Of a DNA stretch of 64,000 bases, positions 25,493-34,500 are shown piece by piece (the stretch's first letter is position 1; each line of letters begins with the position of its first letter). This DNA is from Candidatus Thiodictyon syntrophicum (lineage in GTDB: Bacteria; Pseudomonadota; Gammaproteobacteria; Chromatiales; Chromatiaceae): assembly GCF_002813775.1 (NCBI RefSeq), contig NZ_CP020370.1, positions 1,827,501 through 1,891,500 on the forward strand, in the 5' to 3' direction. Under the pieces are notes generated by a model, which was given only the letters and a program-made list of their open reading frames with translations, ran no database searches and had not been told where the DNA came from. The position numbers and the translations under genes are program-made.

Positions 25493-26797
25493 ATGCGCAA
25501 ACGCGACATGATCAAGCGGCTGGTACTGGGGGCGGGCCTGGCCTTGGGGCTCACGGCGGCCATGGCGCCGGTAGCGGCGGACGACCCTATCAAGGTCGGG
25601 GTGCTGCACTCACTCTCGGGCACCATGGCCATCAGTGAAACCACGCTCAAGGACACCGTGCTGATGCTGGTCGACGCGCAAAACAAGAAGGGCGGCCTGC
25701 TCGGCCGGCAGTTGGAGGCGGTGGTGGTCGACCCGGCCTCGAACTGGCCCTTGTTCGCCGAAAAGGCGCGCGAACTATTGGCGAAGGACAAGGTGGCCGT
25801 GGTGTTCGGCTGCTGGACCTCGGTTTCACGCAAGTCCGTCCTGCCGGTCTTCGAGGAGCTCAATGGGCTCCTCTTCTACCCGGTGCAATACGAGGGCGAG
25901 GAATCGTCCAAGAACGTGTTCTACACCGGTGCCGCGCCCAACCAGCAGGCGATCCCGGCGGTGGATTATCTGATGAACGAGTTGGGGGTGCAGCGCTGGG
26001 TCCTGGCCGGCACTGACTATGTCTACCCGCGCACCACCAACAAGATCCTCGAGGCCTATCTCAAGCAAAAGGGGGTGGCCAAGGAGGACATCATGATCAA
26101 CTACACCCCCTTCGGCCACTCCGACTGGCAGTCGATCGTCGCCGACATCAAGAAGTTCGGTGCCACCGGCAAGAAGACCGCCGTGGTCTCCACCATCAAC
26201 GGCGACGCCAATGTGCCCTTCTACAAGGAATTGGGTAATCAGGGCGTCTCCGCCGAGACCATCCCGGTCGTCGCCTTCTCGGTGGGCGAGGAGGAACTCT
26301 CCGGCATCGATACCAAGCCACTGGTCGGGCACCTCGCCGCCTGGAACTATTTCATGAGTGTGGAGGCCCCGGAGAATGCCGCCTTCATCACCAAGTGGCA
26401 CGACTTCATCAAGAACCCCAAGCGCGTCACCAATGACCCCATGGAGGCGACCAAGATCGGCTTCGACCTGTGGGTGAAGGCGGTGGAGAAGGCCGGCAGT
26501 ACCGACACCAATAAGGTCGCGGCCGCCATCATCGGTCTGGAGACCCCGAACCTGACCGGCGGGATCGCCAGGATGCTGCCCAACCACCATATCACCAAGC
26601 CGGTGCTGATCGGTGAGATCCAGGACGACGGCCAGTTCGCCGTGGTCTGGCAGACCGCGGGCACCGTCCCCGGCGACGCCTGGTCCGATTTCCTGCCCGG
26701 TTCCAAGGACCTGGAGGCGGACTGGACCGCGCCCGTCAAGTGCGGCAACTACAACACCAAGACCAAGAAGTGTCTGGGTGCCCAGGCGGCGAAATAG
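25493..26797 (+). CDS. urtA: Urea ABC transporter, periplasmic urea-binding protein
   Basis: The protein has 434 residues. After the signal peptide (MIKRLVLGAGLALGLTAAMAPVAA) the mature protein begins DDPIKVGVLHSLSGTMAISE. Family blocks include VDPASNWPLFAEKARELL, VVFGCWTSVSRKSVLPVFEE, GLLFYPVQYEGEESSKN and YVYPRTTNKILEAYL, which separate UrtA from general branched-chain amino-acid binding proteins. It delivers urea (or short amides) to the UrtBC channel. A GGGGAG ribosome site precedes the ATG. No urease genes are present in the window. Confidence 0.95.
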   Translation: MRKRDMIKRLVLGAGLALGLTAAMAPVAADDPIKVGVLHSLSGTMAISETTLKDTVLMLVDAQNKKGGLLGRQLEAVVVDPASNWPLFAEKARELLAKDKVAVVFGCWTSVSRKSVLPVFEELNGLLFYPVQYEGEESSKNVFYTGAAPNQQAIPAVDYLMNELGVQRWVLAGTDYVYPRTTNKILEAYLKQKGVAKEDIMINYTPFGHSDWQSIVADIKKFGATGKKTAVVSTINGDANVPFYKELGNQGVSAETIPVVAFSVGEEELSGIDTKPLVGHLAAWNYFMSVEAPENAAFITKWHDFIKNPKRVTNDPMEATKIGFDLWVKAVEKAGSTDTNKVAAAIIGLETPNLTGGIARMLPNHHITKPVLIGEIQDDGQFAVVWQTAGTVPGDAWSDFLPGSKDLEADWTAPVKCGNYNTKTKKCLGAQAAK

Positions 26798-26861
26798 GGC
26801 TCTGCCGGGGCGGGGCTGCGCAGCGGCCCGCCCATCGTCGCGCTCATACCACGAGAAAGAA

Positions 26862-27110
26862 ATTCTCTCACGGAGACACAAAGACACGGAGAAAGGAGCT
26901 TTGTTAAGTAACGAGCCAAGAACAAGTTAAACATAATCGTTGTCGTTGTCGTTGTCGTTGTCGTAATCGTAATCGTAATCGGAGAAGCGATGTACTTTGG
27001 GGTGCGAGAGAATCCGGGATGCTACGATAACCTCGATTACGACAACGACAACGACAACGACCTGACTCATTACTTAACTATTTCTTCTCTGTGTCTCCGT
27101 GAGAGATATA
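26862..27110. repeat. Nested palindrome: family-E arms enclosing family-B hexamer arms (B2)
   Basis: The outer arms 26865-26894 and 27080-27108 are complementary (CACGGAGACACAAAGACACG). They continue inward through a GTTAAGTAA/TTACTTAAC pair. Inside, 26938-26969 is (CGTTGT)n ending CGTAATCG, and 27034-27060 is its complement. The centre is ~65 bases. The stretch 26909-26939 (AACGAGCCAAGAACAAGTTA) has a diverged relative at 45785-45815. It separates urtA from urtB. Confidence 0.88.
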
Positions 27111-27144
27111 GGTCACTGTCTGTTCCAGGGCCATAGGTCACTCC

Positions 27145-28773
27145 ATGCTAAGTCACGAATCGCCGCTGCGTTGCGCCCTGCCCATACTCGCTGCCCTGTG
27201 GCTGCTGTCGGCGGCGCTGCTGTGGTCGGGTGCGACGCTGGCCGATCCCCTGGAGGACGCCCTGCCGGGGCTGGGCGACCGGGCACTCCCGGTCAGACAG
27301 CAGGCGGTCGCCGCGCTCGTCGCCGCCGGTGACGCCCGCGCCCTGCCGATCCTCGAAGGGCTGCTTGCGGGCGACCTCTACACGCGCGAGGGTGACCCCG
27401 CGGTGGTGCTGGCGAGCCCGGTCGGCACCAGCCTGCGCCTCACCCATCCCATCACCGGGGCGGACCTGGGTGAGGCAGACCGGTCCGCGGTCAAGAAGAT
27501 CACCGTGACCAATGCACTGCGCACCACGCTGCGCGGCGCTATCGCCGCGCTAAGCCTCGGCAGTCCGGACCCGGCCGTGCGCCTGCGCTCCGCCCGCGCG
27601 GTGATGCAGGACCCGAGCCCGGAGGCGGTCGCGACCTTGCGGGCGCGCCTGGGGCAGGAGCAGGACGCGCGGGTGCGTGCGACCCTGGACCTGGCCCTGG
27701 CGGTGGCGGCGCTACGGGTCGGGACGGCCGAGGAACGGCTCGCGGCCATCACCACCCTGAACGGCAGCCTCTACCCCGAGGCGCGCAACGCCCTGGCGGC
27801 CATGCTTGCGTCCGAACCGGACCCGGCGGTGCGGGCCGCGGCGCAGCAGTGTCTCGATGAGATCGATGCGCGGGTAGCCTGGAACGCCCGTGCCGAGACC
27901 CTCTTCTTCGGGCTCAGCCTGGGCTCTGTCCTGGTCCTGGCGGCCATCGGGCTGGCCATCACCTTCGGGGTCATGGGGGTCATCAATATGGCCCATGGCG
28001 AGTTGATGATGCTCGGGGCCTATACCACCTACCTGGTGCAGCAGGCGATGCCCGGACTGCTCGATTACTCGCTGTTCGTGGCCATCCCCGCGGCCTTTGT
28101 CGTCGCCGGGCTCTTCGGCATCGCCATTGAGCGCACCGTCATCCGCTTCCTGTACGGGCGCCCACTGGAGACCCTGCTGGCCACCTTCGGCATCAGCCTG
28201 ATACTGCAACAATTGGTGCGCACCGTCATCTCGGCCCAGAACGTGACGGTGGAGAACCCGTCCTGGATGAGCGGCTCACTGCAGGTCAACCCGGGGCTCG
28301 CCCTGACCTACAACCGGCTCTATATCCTGGCCTTCGCCGGCGCGGTTTTCCTCGCCCTGCTGCTGATCCTCAAGCGCACGGCGCTCGGGCTGCAGGTGCG
28401 CGCCGTGGCGCAGAACCGCGCCATGGCCCGGGCCATGGGGGTGCGCTCGCAGCGCGTCGATGCACTGACCTTCGGGCTCGGGGCCGGGGTCGCGGGGGTT
28501 GCCGGTGTGGCCCTGTCCCAACTCACCAACGTGGGACCCAACATGGGGCAGGCCTACATCATCGACTCCTTCATGGTGGTGGTGTTCGGCGGGGTCGGGA
28601 ACCTGTGGGGGACCCTGATCGGCGGCACCGTGCTGGGGGTGGCCAATAAGCTCATGGAACCCTGGGCGGGGGCGGTATTGGCCAAGATCCTGGTGCTGGT
28701 CTTTATCATTCTCTTCATCCAGAAGCGCCCGCGCGGTCTGTTTCCCCAGCGTGGCCGGGCGGCGGAGGGGTGA
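27145..28773 (+). CDS. urtB: Urea ABC transporter, permease UrtB
   Basis: The protein has 542 residues, much longer than LivH because UrtB carries an N-terminal domain. Here that domain spans about residues 35-245 after a signal-like helix, with helical-repeat segments such as SPDPAVRLRSARAVMQD and EPDPAVRAAAQQCLDEID. The C-terminal half is the LivH-type permease with 7-8 helices, including AIGLAITFGVMGVINMAHGELMMLGAY and FMVVVFGGVGNLWGTLIGGTVLG. With UrtC it forms the inner-membrane urea channel. It is separated from urtA by nested palindromes and from urtC by 606 bases of repeats. Confidence 0.94.
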   Translation: MLSHESPLRCALPILAALWLLSAALLWSGATLADPLEDALPGLGDRALPVRQQAVAALVAAGDARALPILEGLLAGDLYTREGDPAVVLASPVGTSLRLTHPITGADLGEADRSAVKKITVTNALRTTLRGAIAALSLGSPDPAVRLRSARAVMQDPSPEAVATLRARLGQEQDARVRATLDLALAVAALRVGTAEERLAAITTLNGSLYPEARNALAAMLASEPDPAVRAAAQQCLDEIDARVAWNARAETLFFGLSLGSVLVLAAIGLAITFGVMGVINMAHGELMMLGAYTTYLVQQAMPGLLDYSLFVAIPAAFVVAGLFGIAIERTVIRFLYGRPLETLLATFGISLILQQLVRTVISAQNVTVENPSWMSGSLQVNPGLALTYNRLYILAFAGAVFLALLLILKRTALGLQVRAVAQNRAMARAMGVRSQRVDALTFGLGAGVAGVAGVALSQLTNVGPNMGQAYIIDSFMVVVFGGVGNLWGTLIGGTVLGVANKLMEPWAGAVLAKILVLVFIILFIQKRPRGLFPQRGRAAEG

Positions 28774-28783
28774 GGCGATGAAA

Positions 28784-29352
28784 GCGAAGATTATTTGTCC
28801 GCAAATGAACGCAAAGACGGTTTGTCCGCAAATGAACGCAAATGAACGCAAATGGCAGACGGCCGTTCGCGCTGCCGGACCGGGCATTCGCCCCGTCCGG
28901 ACCGTTCTGCTGCCGTTACCGGGACCGCGGACCCTGGGTTGCGGTGAAATCGTAAACGCTCGGGACGGGGTGAATACCCCGTCCCGTCCGGGAATGTGGC
29001 CGATAAGCGCGGCCGGACCGGGCATTCGCCCCGTCCGGAACGTTTTGCTGCCGTCACCGGGACTGCGGACCCTGGGTTGCGGTGAAATCGTAAACGCGCG
29101 GGACGGGGTGAATACCCCGTCCCGCCCGGGAATGTGGCCAATAGGCGCGGCCGGACGGGGCATTCGCCCCGTCCGGAACGTTTTGCTGCCGTCACCGGGA
29201 CCGCCGACCCTGGGTTGCGGTGAAATCGTAAACGTTCGGGACCGGGTGAATACCCCGTCCCGCCCAGCCCGCTCAGTCTGCGCAACCCGCTCAATGTCCC
29301 GCGCCATTCCTCTTATTTGCGTTCATTCGCGTTCATTTGCGGCTAAAATTCT
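28784..29352. repeat. Family-A arms (A4) enclosing three 138-bp tandem hairpin repeats
   Basis: The left side has two family-A arms (28797-28815 and 28824-28853) and the right side one (29314-29343). Between them a 138-base unit occurs three times; the landmark CATTCGCCCCGTCCGG recurs at 28885, 29023 and 29161. Each unit has two hairpins: CCGGACSGGGCATTCGCCCCGTCCGG-like and CGGGACGGGGT-GAAT-ACCCCGTCCCG, as in BIME/REP clusters. 138 is divisible by 3, so frames stay open on both strands; I regard those as non-coding. Confidence 0.88.
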
Positions 29353-29379
29353 TCCTTCCGCCAAGTCGGTCACGCCAGC

Positions 29380-30465
29380 ATGAGGATAGCACGCGCATTG
29401 ACGGGCGATACCGGCGGTCAGCTCATGCTGACGGTGCTGCTGGTGGTGACCGTGCTGGTGCCGGTCTTGAACCTGGCAGTGCCGCAGACGAGTGCCTGGC
29501 ATGTCTCCACCTTTACGGTGACCCTGCTCGGCAAGTATCTGACCTATGCCCTGCTGGCCGTGGCCGTGGACCTGGTGTGGGGCTATCTCGGTATCCTGAG
29601 CCTGGGGCACGGGGCCTTTTTCGCGCTCGGCGGCTATGCGATGGGGATGTATCTGATGCGCCAGGTGGGCGACCGCGGGGTCTACGGCAACCCGGACCTG
29701 CCGGACTTCATGGTCTTTCTGAATTGGCAGGAATTGCCCTGGTTCTGGCACGGCTTCGATCTCTTCTGGTTCGCCGCGCTGATGGCGGTGCTGGTCCCCG
29801 GGGTGCTGGCCTATCTGTTCGGCTGGGCGGCCTTTCGCTCCCGCGTGACCGGGGTCTATCTCTCCATCATCACCCAGGCGCTGACCTATGCCCTGATGCT
29901 CGCCTTCTTCCGCAATGAGATGGGCTTCGGCGGTAATAATGGGCTCACCGACTTCAAGGACCTGCTGGGCTTCGACCTGCAGCGCGATGCCACCCGCGTG
30001 GGGCTCTTCATCGCCTCGGCGGCGGCGCTCGCACTGGGCTATCTCGCGACCCGCATCATCGTCAATTCCCGTCTGGGGCGGGTGGCCGTGGCGATCCGCG
30101 ATGCCGAGTCGCGTACCCGCTTCATCGGCTATCGGGTGGAGCGGGTCAAGGCCGCCCTCTTTGCCTTCTCCGCCATGCTGGCGGGGGTGGCCGGCGCACT
30201 CTATGTCCCACAGGTCGGCATCATCAATCCCGGTGAATTCTCGCCGCTCAACTCCATCGAACTGGTGATCTGGGTGGCCGTGGGCGGGCGCGCCACGCTC
30301 TATGGGGCGGTGGTGGGGGCCATCCTGGTCAACTATGGCAAGACCGTCTTCACCGGGGTCTTCCCGGAGGCCTGGCTCTTCGCCCTGGGCGCGCTCTTTG
30401 TACTGGTCACGCTCTTCCTGCCCCGCGGTATCGCGGGTCTGCGCCTCCCGGGGAGGGCCGGCTGA
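29380..30465 (+). CDS. urtC: Urea ABC transporter, permease UrtC
   Basis: The protein has 361 residues with about ten membrane helices, LivM type. Blocks include VAVDLVWGYLGILSLGHGAFFALGGYAMGMYLM, FRNEMGFGGNNGLTDFKDLLGFDL, VAIRDAESRTRFIGYRVERVKAALFAFSAMLAGVAGALYVPQVG, and NSIELVIWVAVGGRATLYGAVVGA. It partners UrtB. Its TGA overlaps the urtD ATG (TGATG), showing translational coupling. Confidence 0.95.
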   Translation: MRIARALTGDTGGQLMLTVLLVVTVLVPVLNLAVPQTSAWHVSTFTVTLLGKYLTYALLAVAVDLVWGYLGILSLGHGAFFALGGYAMGMYLMRQVGDRGVYGNPDLPDFMVFLNWQELPWFWHGFDLFWFAALMAVLVPGVLAYLFGWAAFRSRVTGVYLSIITQALTYALMLAFFRNEMGFGGNNGLTDFKDLLGFDLQRDATRVGLFIASAAALALGYLATRIIVNSRLGRVAVAIRDAESRTRFIGYRVERVKAALFAFSAMLAGVAGALYVPQVGIINPGEFSPLNSIELVIWVAVGGRATLYGAVVGAILVNYGKTVFTGVFPEAWLFALGALFVLVTLFLPRGIAGLRLPGRAG

Positions 30466-31274
30466 TGGGCGGACAGGTTGAACGCTGGCAGTATCTCAAT
30501 CCGGGCAAGACGCTCGCCGAGACCCTGGATATCTCCCATAAGACCCTCCTCTATGTGGAGGGGGTGACGGTGAGCTTCGACGGCTTCCGCGCCTTGAATG
30601 ACCTGTCCTTCTATGTCGATATCGGTGAATTGCGCTGTGTCATCGGGCCCAATGGGGCGGGCAAGACCACCATGATGGATGTCGTCACCGGCAAGACGCG
30701 CCCGGATCAGGGCTTCGTGTTCTTCGGCCAGAGTATCAATCTGCTGGAACTCGATGAGCCGCGCATCGCCCAGGCCGGGATCGGCCGCAAGTTCCAGAAG
30801 CCCACGGTCTTCGAGCAGCATGCGGTGGCCGAGAACCTGGAACTGGCCATGGCCGGCGACAAGCGCGTCTGGCCCACCTTCACCGCCCGACTCTCCGGTG
30901 AGCAGCGCGACCGCATCGACGAGGTCCTGACCATCATCGGTCTCACGGAGCAGGCCCGGCGTCCGGCCGGGGCACTCTCCCACGGCCAGAAGCAATGGCT
31001 GGAGATCGGCATGTTGCTGATGCAGAACCCGCTCCTGCTCCTGGTCGACGAGCCGGTGGCCGGCATGACCCACCAGGAGATGGACCGCACCGCGGAACTG
31101 CTGCTGTCGCTGGAGGGCAAGCACTCGGTGGTGGTGGTGGAGCACGACATGGACTTCGTGCGCTCCATCGCCAAGCGGGTCACGGTGCTGCACCAGGGGT
31201 CGGTGCTGGCCGAGGGGTCCATGGACGAGGTCCAGCGTGACCCGCGGGTGGTGGAGGTCTATTTGGGGGAGTGA
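30465..31274 (+). CDS. urtD: Urea ABC transporter, ATP-binding protein UrtD
   Basis: The 269-residue LivG-type ATPase has Walker A GPNGAGKTT, Q-loop region GIGRKFQKPTVFEQHAVAENLELAM, signature LSHGQKQWLEIGMLL, Walker B LLLLVDEPVAGMTHQE and H-loop VVVVEHDMDFV. The N-terminal extension before LLYVEGVTVSFDGF is normal for UrtD. The start overlaps urtC by one base. In the usual order urtE follows at once; here about 4.7 kb with an opposite-strand gene intervenes. Confidence 0.95.
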   Translation: MGGQVERWQYLNPGKTLAETLDISHKTLLYVEGVTVSFDGFRALNDLSFYVDIGELRCVIGPNGAGKTTMMDVVTGKTRPDQGFVFFGQSINLLELDEPRIAQAGIGRKFQKPTVFEQHAVAENLELAMAGDKRVWPTFTARLSGEQRDRIDEVLTIIGLTEQARRPAGALSHGQKQWLEIGMLLMQNPLLLLVDEPVAGMTHQEMDRTAELLLSLEGKHSVVVVEHDMDFVRSIAKRVTVLHQGSVLAEGSMDEVQRDPRVVEVYLGE

Positions 31275-31291
31275 ATCAGTGTTTCCTTATG

Positions 31292-31380
31292 TCCCGCCCT
31301 TTCAGGGCTAGGCCGAATAAATAACGCTATCCCAGGGCGTTGCCCTGGGCTGGTATATCACGCCCCTTCGGGGCTTGAGC
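31292..31380. repeat. Triple-hairpin intergenic repeat after urtD
   Basis: Three small hairpins follow one another: GCCCTTTCAGGGC (from 31296), CCCAGGGCGTTGCCCTGGG (31331-31349) and GCCCCTTCGGGGC (31362-31374). The spacing resembles REP-like clusters found in several phyla. It lies just 3' of urtD and could terminate or stabilise the urtABCD message. Confidence 0.75.
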
Positions 31381-31452
31381 AGGCGCAGGAATAGCTGGAA
31401 CGCAGTACTGGTACCGCACGATGGAAATGCTCGGGCCATTGCCCGCACCGCG

Positions 31453-31476
31453 CCCGTAGGGTCCGCTGTGCGGACC
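31453..31476. repeat. Family-C repeat, single arm C2
   Basis: One copy of CCCGTAGGGTCCGCTGTGCG-type arm, followed by GACC. The arm contains its own GTCCGC-TGT-GCGGAC hairpin. The left arm present in C1, C3 and C5 is absent. Nearby, 31496-31512 (CTTGGCGAACTTGGCACC) is a further word repeat with a relative at 37361-37383. Confidence 0.75.
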
Positions 31477-31529
31477 GAGCGCCGCTCAAGAACCTTGGCG
31501 AACTTGGCACCTTGGTATGGCGTCACTCT

Positions 31530-34500
31530 TCAGGCCAGCGCCCGCTCGATCAAGCCCCTGACCATGGCGAACCCGTCCCGCGACAGGGTCGGGCGGTCGC
31601 GGGCGAGCAGGACATCGTTGGCCAGGGCCAGCATGTCGCCCACCTGGCGGTAGAAGTCGCCGATCAGCTTAAAGCGGGCAAAGTCCGCTGCGCCCAGGAC
31701 CTCCGCGCCGTGCTCGCGCAGCAGTGCCGCGAGCCCGTCATGCTCCTGCTTCCAGTAGGCCGCGTGTTCGACACGCTCCCGAATGGTGCCGATGCGCGCA
31801 TCGTCCTGCACCAGGGGCACGATGTGTCCCAGGAACGCGTCCTCCCGCTGACGCGCATTGGTGTAGATCCGGTACAACTCGGTCATGCAGGACTCGGAGC
31901 GCAGATAGGCGGCGCTCAAGACCACGACCACGCAGCGGCCCGCGCTCAGGCGCTCCATGAACCGCGAGATCCGGTCGCCCGGCTGTAACCCGGTGGTGTC
32001 CCGGCGGATGTGCAGGCCCTGTCCGGCCAGGGAATCGCAGAGCGCCCCGACTAGCGGGTCCGTGCGCTCCCGTGCCCAGCCGTAGGAGACATAGACCTCC
32101 GGCTCGGCGGGCGCGATGGCGGGGGGCGCGGCCGGCACGATGGTGGGCGGGATCGGATCGCGGGGTCTCGGCATTTCGCCCTCCAGCAGACGGTTGGACC
32201 ATCCGGAACGCTCGTTCAACTTTGCGATCCGCTCCACCAGGCCGCGCAACAGGGTCTCGGCCCCGGCGCCCCGGGTCTGGATGCGGACCTGGCCGCCGTA
32301 GCCTTGCGCGTCCGGTAGCTCCTCGACGATGGCGCTCGCGCGGCTCGTCGCGTCATAGAGACAGAGGCCGTAGCGCCAGTAGAGCGCGGTGGCACCGGCC
32401 AACTGGCCGATGTTTGATAGAACCGCCCGGGCGATGGACGGCGACAGGAAGGGATAGGCGAAGGCCGCCGCCAACGGCTCGCCGGGCAGCGGGTCCCAGC
32501 GGGCCGCGATCTCCTCGGCCAGGGCCGATCGGCCGGCGGGGAGCAGGTCCGGGGCGACATACTCGGTCGCGTCGTCGTCATTGGTCCGGCGATGGACGAA
32601 GCAGACCCCGCTCGACACCATCATTTCGAGCAGTGATTCCTGGTCGGCCGCCGAGAGCCCGCGCCCGCGCCACAGCAGGTCGTCGAGGTCGAACCGCGTG
32701 AAGCGCCCGCCAAGTCGGCGCAGGGTGCGATGGACCCCGCCCTCGCGGGTGAAGAGCGCATAGACCGCGTTCAGTGCCCAGGACTGGTCCAGCACGAGTT
32801 GGTCGCCGAAGAGGCCGCGCCGAAAGAAGACCATGCCCGCGTTGTGCAGGACCTCGGCGAAGGTCTCGGGGCTATGAACACCCGCGGTCCGGCACAGCGA
32901 CTCGAAGTCAGGGTAGGGCAGCAGCCGGTGTCGGCGCCCGGCGGCGTCCGGACAGGCCGCATCGGCGTCGCGCCAGGCCCGCAACTGGTCCCAGACCGCG
33001 AGCCGGTTGCGCCCGATCAGCGGCCGACCCTGCACCTCCCGCAGCCCGGTCACCGCCTGTTGCAGCGCGTCCATCAGGCGTGCCCGGCCGCTGTCGTCCC
33101 GGGCGCTGTAGGCGAGCCGGGTGAAGAGCCGGCCGTCCTCCTCGAACGGTTGCAGTTGCTCCGCGTCCACCGGCAGGTTCGCCCGCTCGCCCCGGCCGCC
33201 GTCGCATTGGTTTTGGACCAGGACCACCGGGCTCGCCTCACCGCCCAGGTGGCGGATGTATTCCAGCCAGTAGGGCAGCGGCCGATTCCTGAACACCTGG
33301 CCGCCGTGCTCGTGCTCGCCGCACTCGCTGCCCGGCGTCCAGACCAGCAGGAAGACCGCCCGGGTGCGCATGAAGAGCGCATGGGTCCCGTGGTAGAGGT
33401 CCTGGCCGCCGAAGTCCCAGAGGTTCAGGGTTGCCGGCTCCTGGCCCGCGGGCATCGCCAACTCCACCGAGGTCACGCTGATCCCGTGGGTCGAGTCGGC
33501 GTCCGGCTCGAACGGCTCGCCGCGCAGCCGGCGACAGATCTGGGTCTTGCCGATACGGCCGTTGCCCAGGATGATGACCTTCAGGTCACGCAGGGGCAGG
33601 GCGCCGGTGCGCAGGTCGGCGAGGTGGGCGCGGAGGCGGGGGAGGCAGTTGTCCTTGTGGTCCTGGGATAGGACCTCGGCCGGGATCGCGGCGAGGCCAG
33701 GGCCGGCGCTGAGGATCAGATCTTCCAAAGCGGCCGATTCAATCAGGGCCTCGGGCAGGTCGGAAACGGGCGCTCCCCAGCAATCGAGTTTGCGGAGTGC
33801 CGGGAGTGCGGTCAGCGGGGCGAGGTCGGCGACCTGGGTGTGCGAGCAGTCGAGCGATTCGAGCGCCGTGAGTCCGGCCAGCGGGGCGAGGTCGGCGACC
33901 TGGGTGTCCGAGCAGTTGAGCGATTGGAGCGCCGTGAGCCCGGCCAGCGGGGCAAGGTCGGCGCCCCGGGTTTGCGCGCAGTCGAGCGCTTGGAGCGCCG
34001 TGAGCCCGGCCAGCGGAGTGAGGTCAGCGATCTGGGTGAACGAGCACTTGAGCGATTGGAGCGCCGAGAGCCCGGCCAGCGGAGTGAGGTCAGCGACCTG
34101 GGTGAACGAGCATTCGAGCGATTGGAGCGCCGAGAGCCCGGCCAGAGGGGCGAGGTCGGCGACCTGGGTGCCCCAGCAGGTGAGCGATTGGAGCGCCCTT
34201 AGCCCGGCCAGCGGGGCGAGGTCGGCGACCTGCGTGCGCGAGCAGGTGAGCGATTGGAGCGCCCTTAGCCCGGCCAGCGGGGCGAGATCGGCGACCGGGG
34301 TGTACGAGCAGTCGAGCAATTGGAGTGCCGCGAGCCCGGCCAGCGGGGCGAGGTCGGCGACCCGGGTGCCCACGCAGGTGAGCGATTGGAGCGCCCTGAG
34401 CCCGGCCAGCGGGGCGAAGTCGGCGACTTGCGTGCCCGAGCAGTCGAGCGATTGGAGCGACATGAGCCCGGCCAGCGCGCCGAGGTCGGCGGCCTGGGTG

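Noticed and set aside
28751-29383. 210-codon frame with three 46-residue repeats (AAGPGIRPVR...)
   Set aside because: The repeat unit is 138 bases, a multiple of three, so frames remain open in both strands. Hairpins and flanking family-A arms point to a non-coding repeat cluster.
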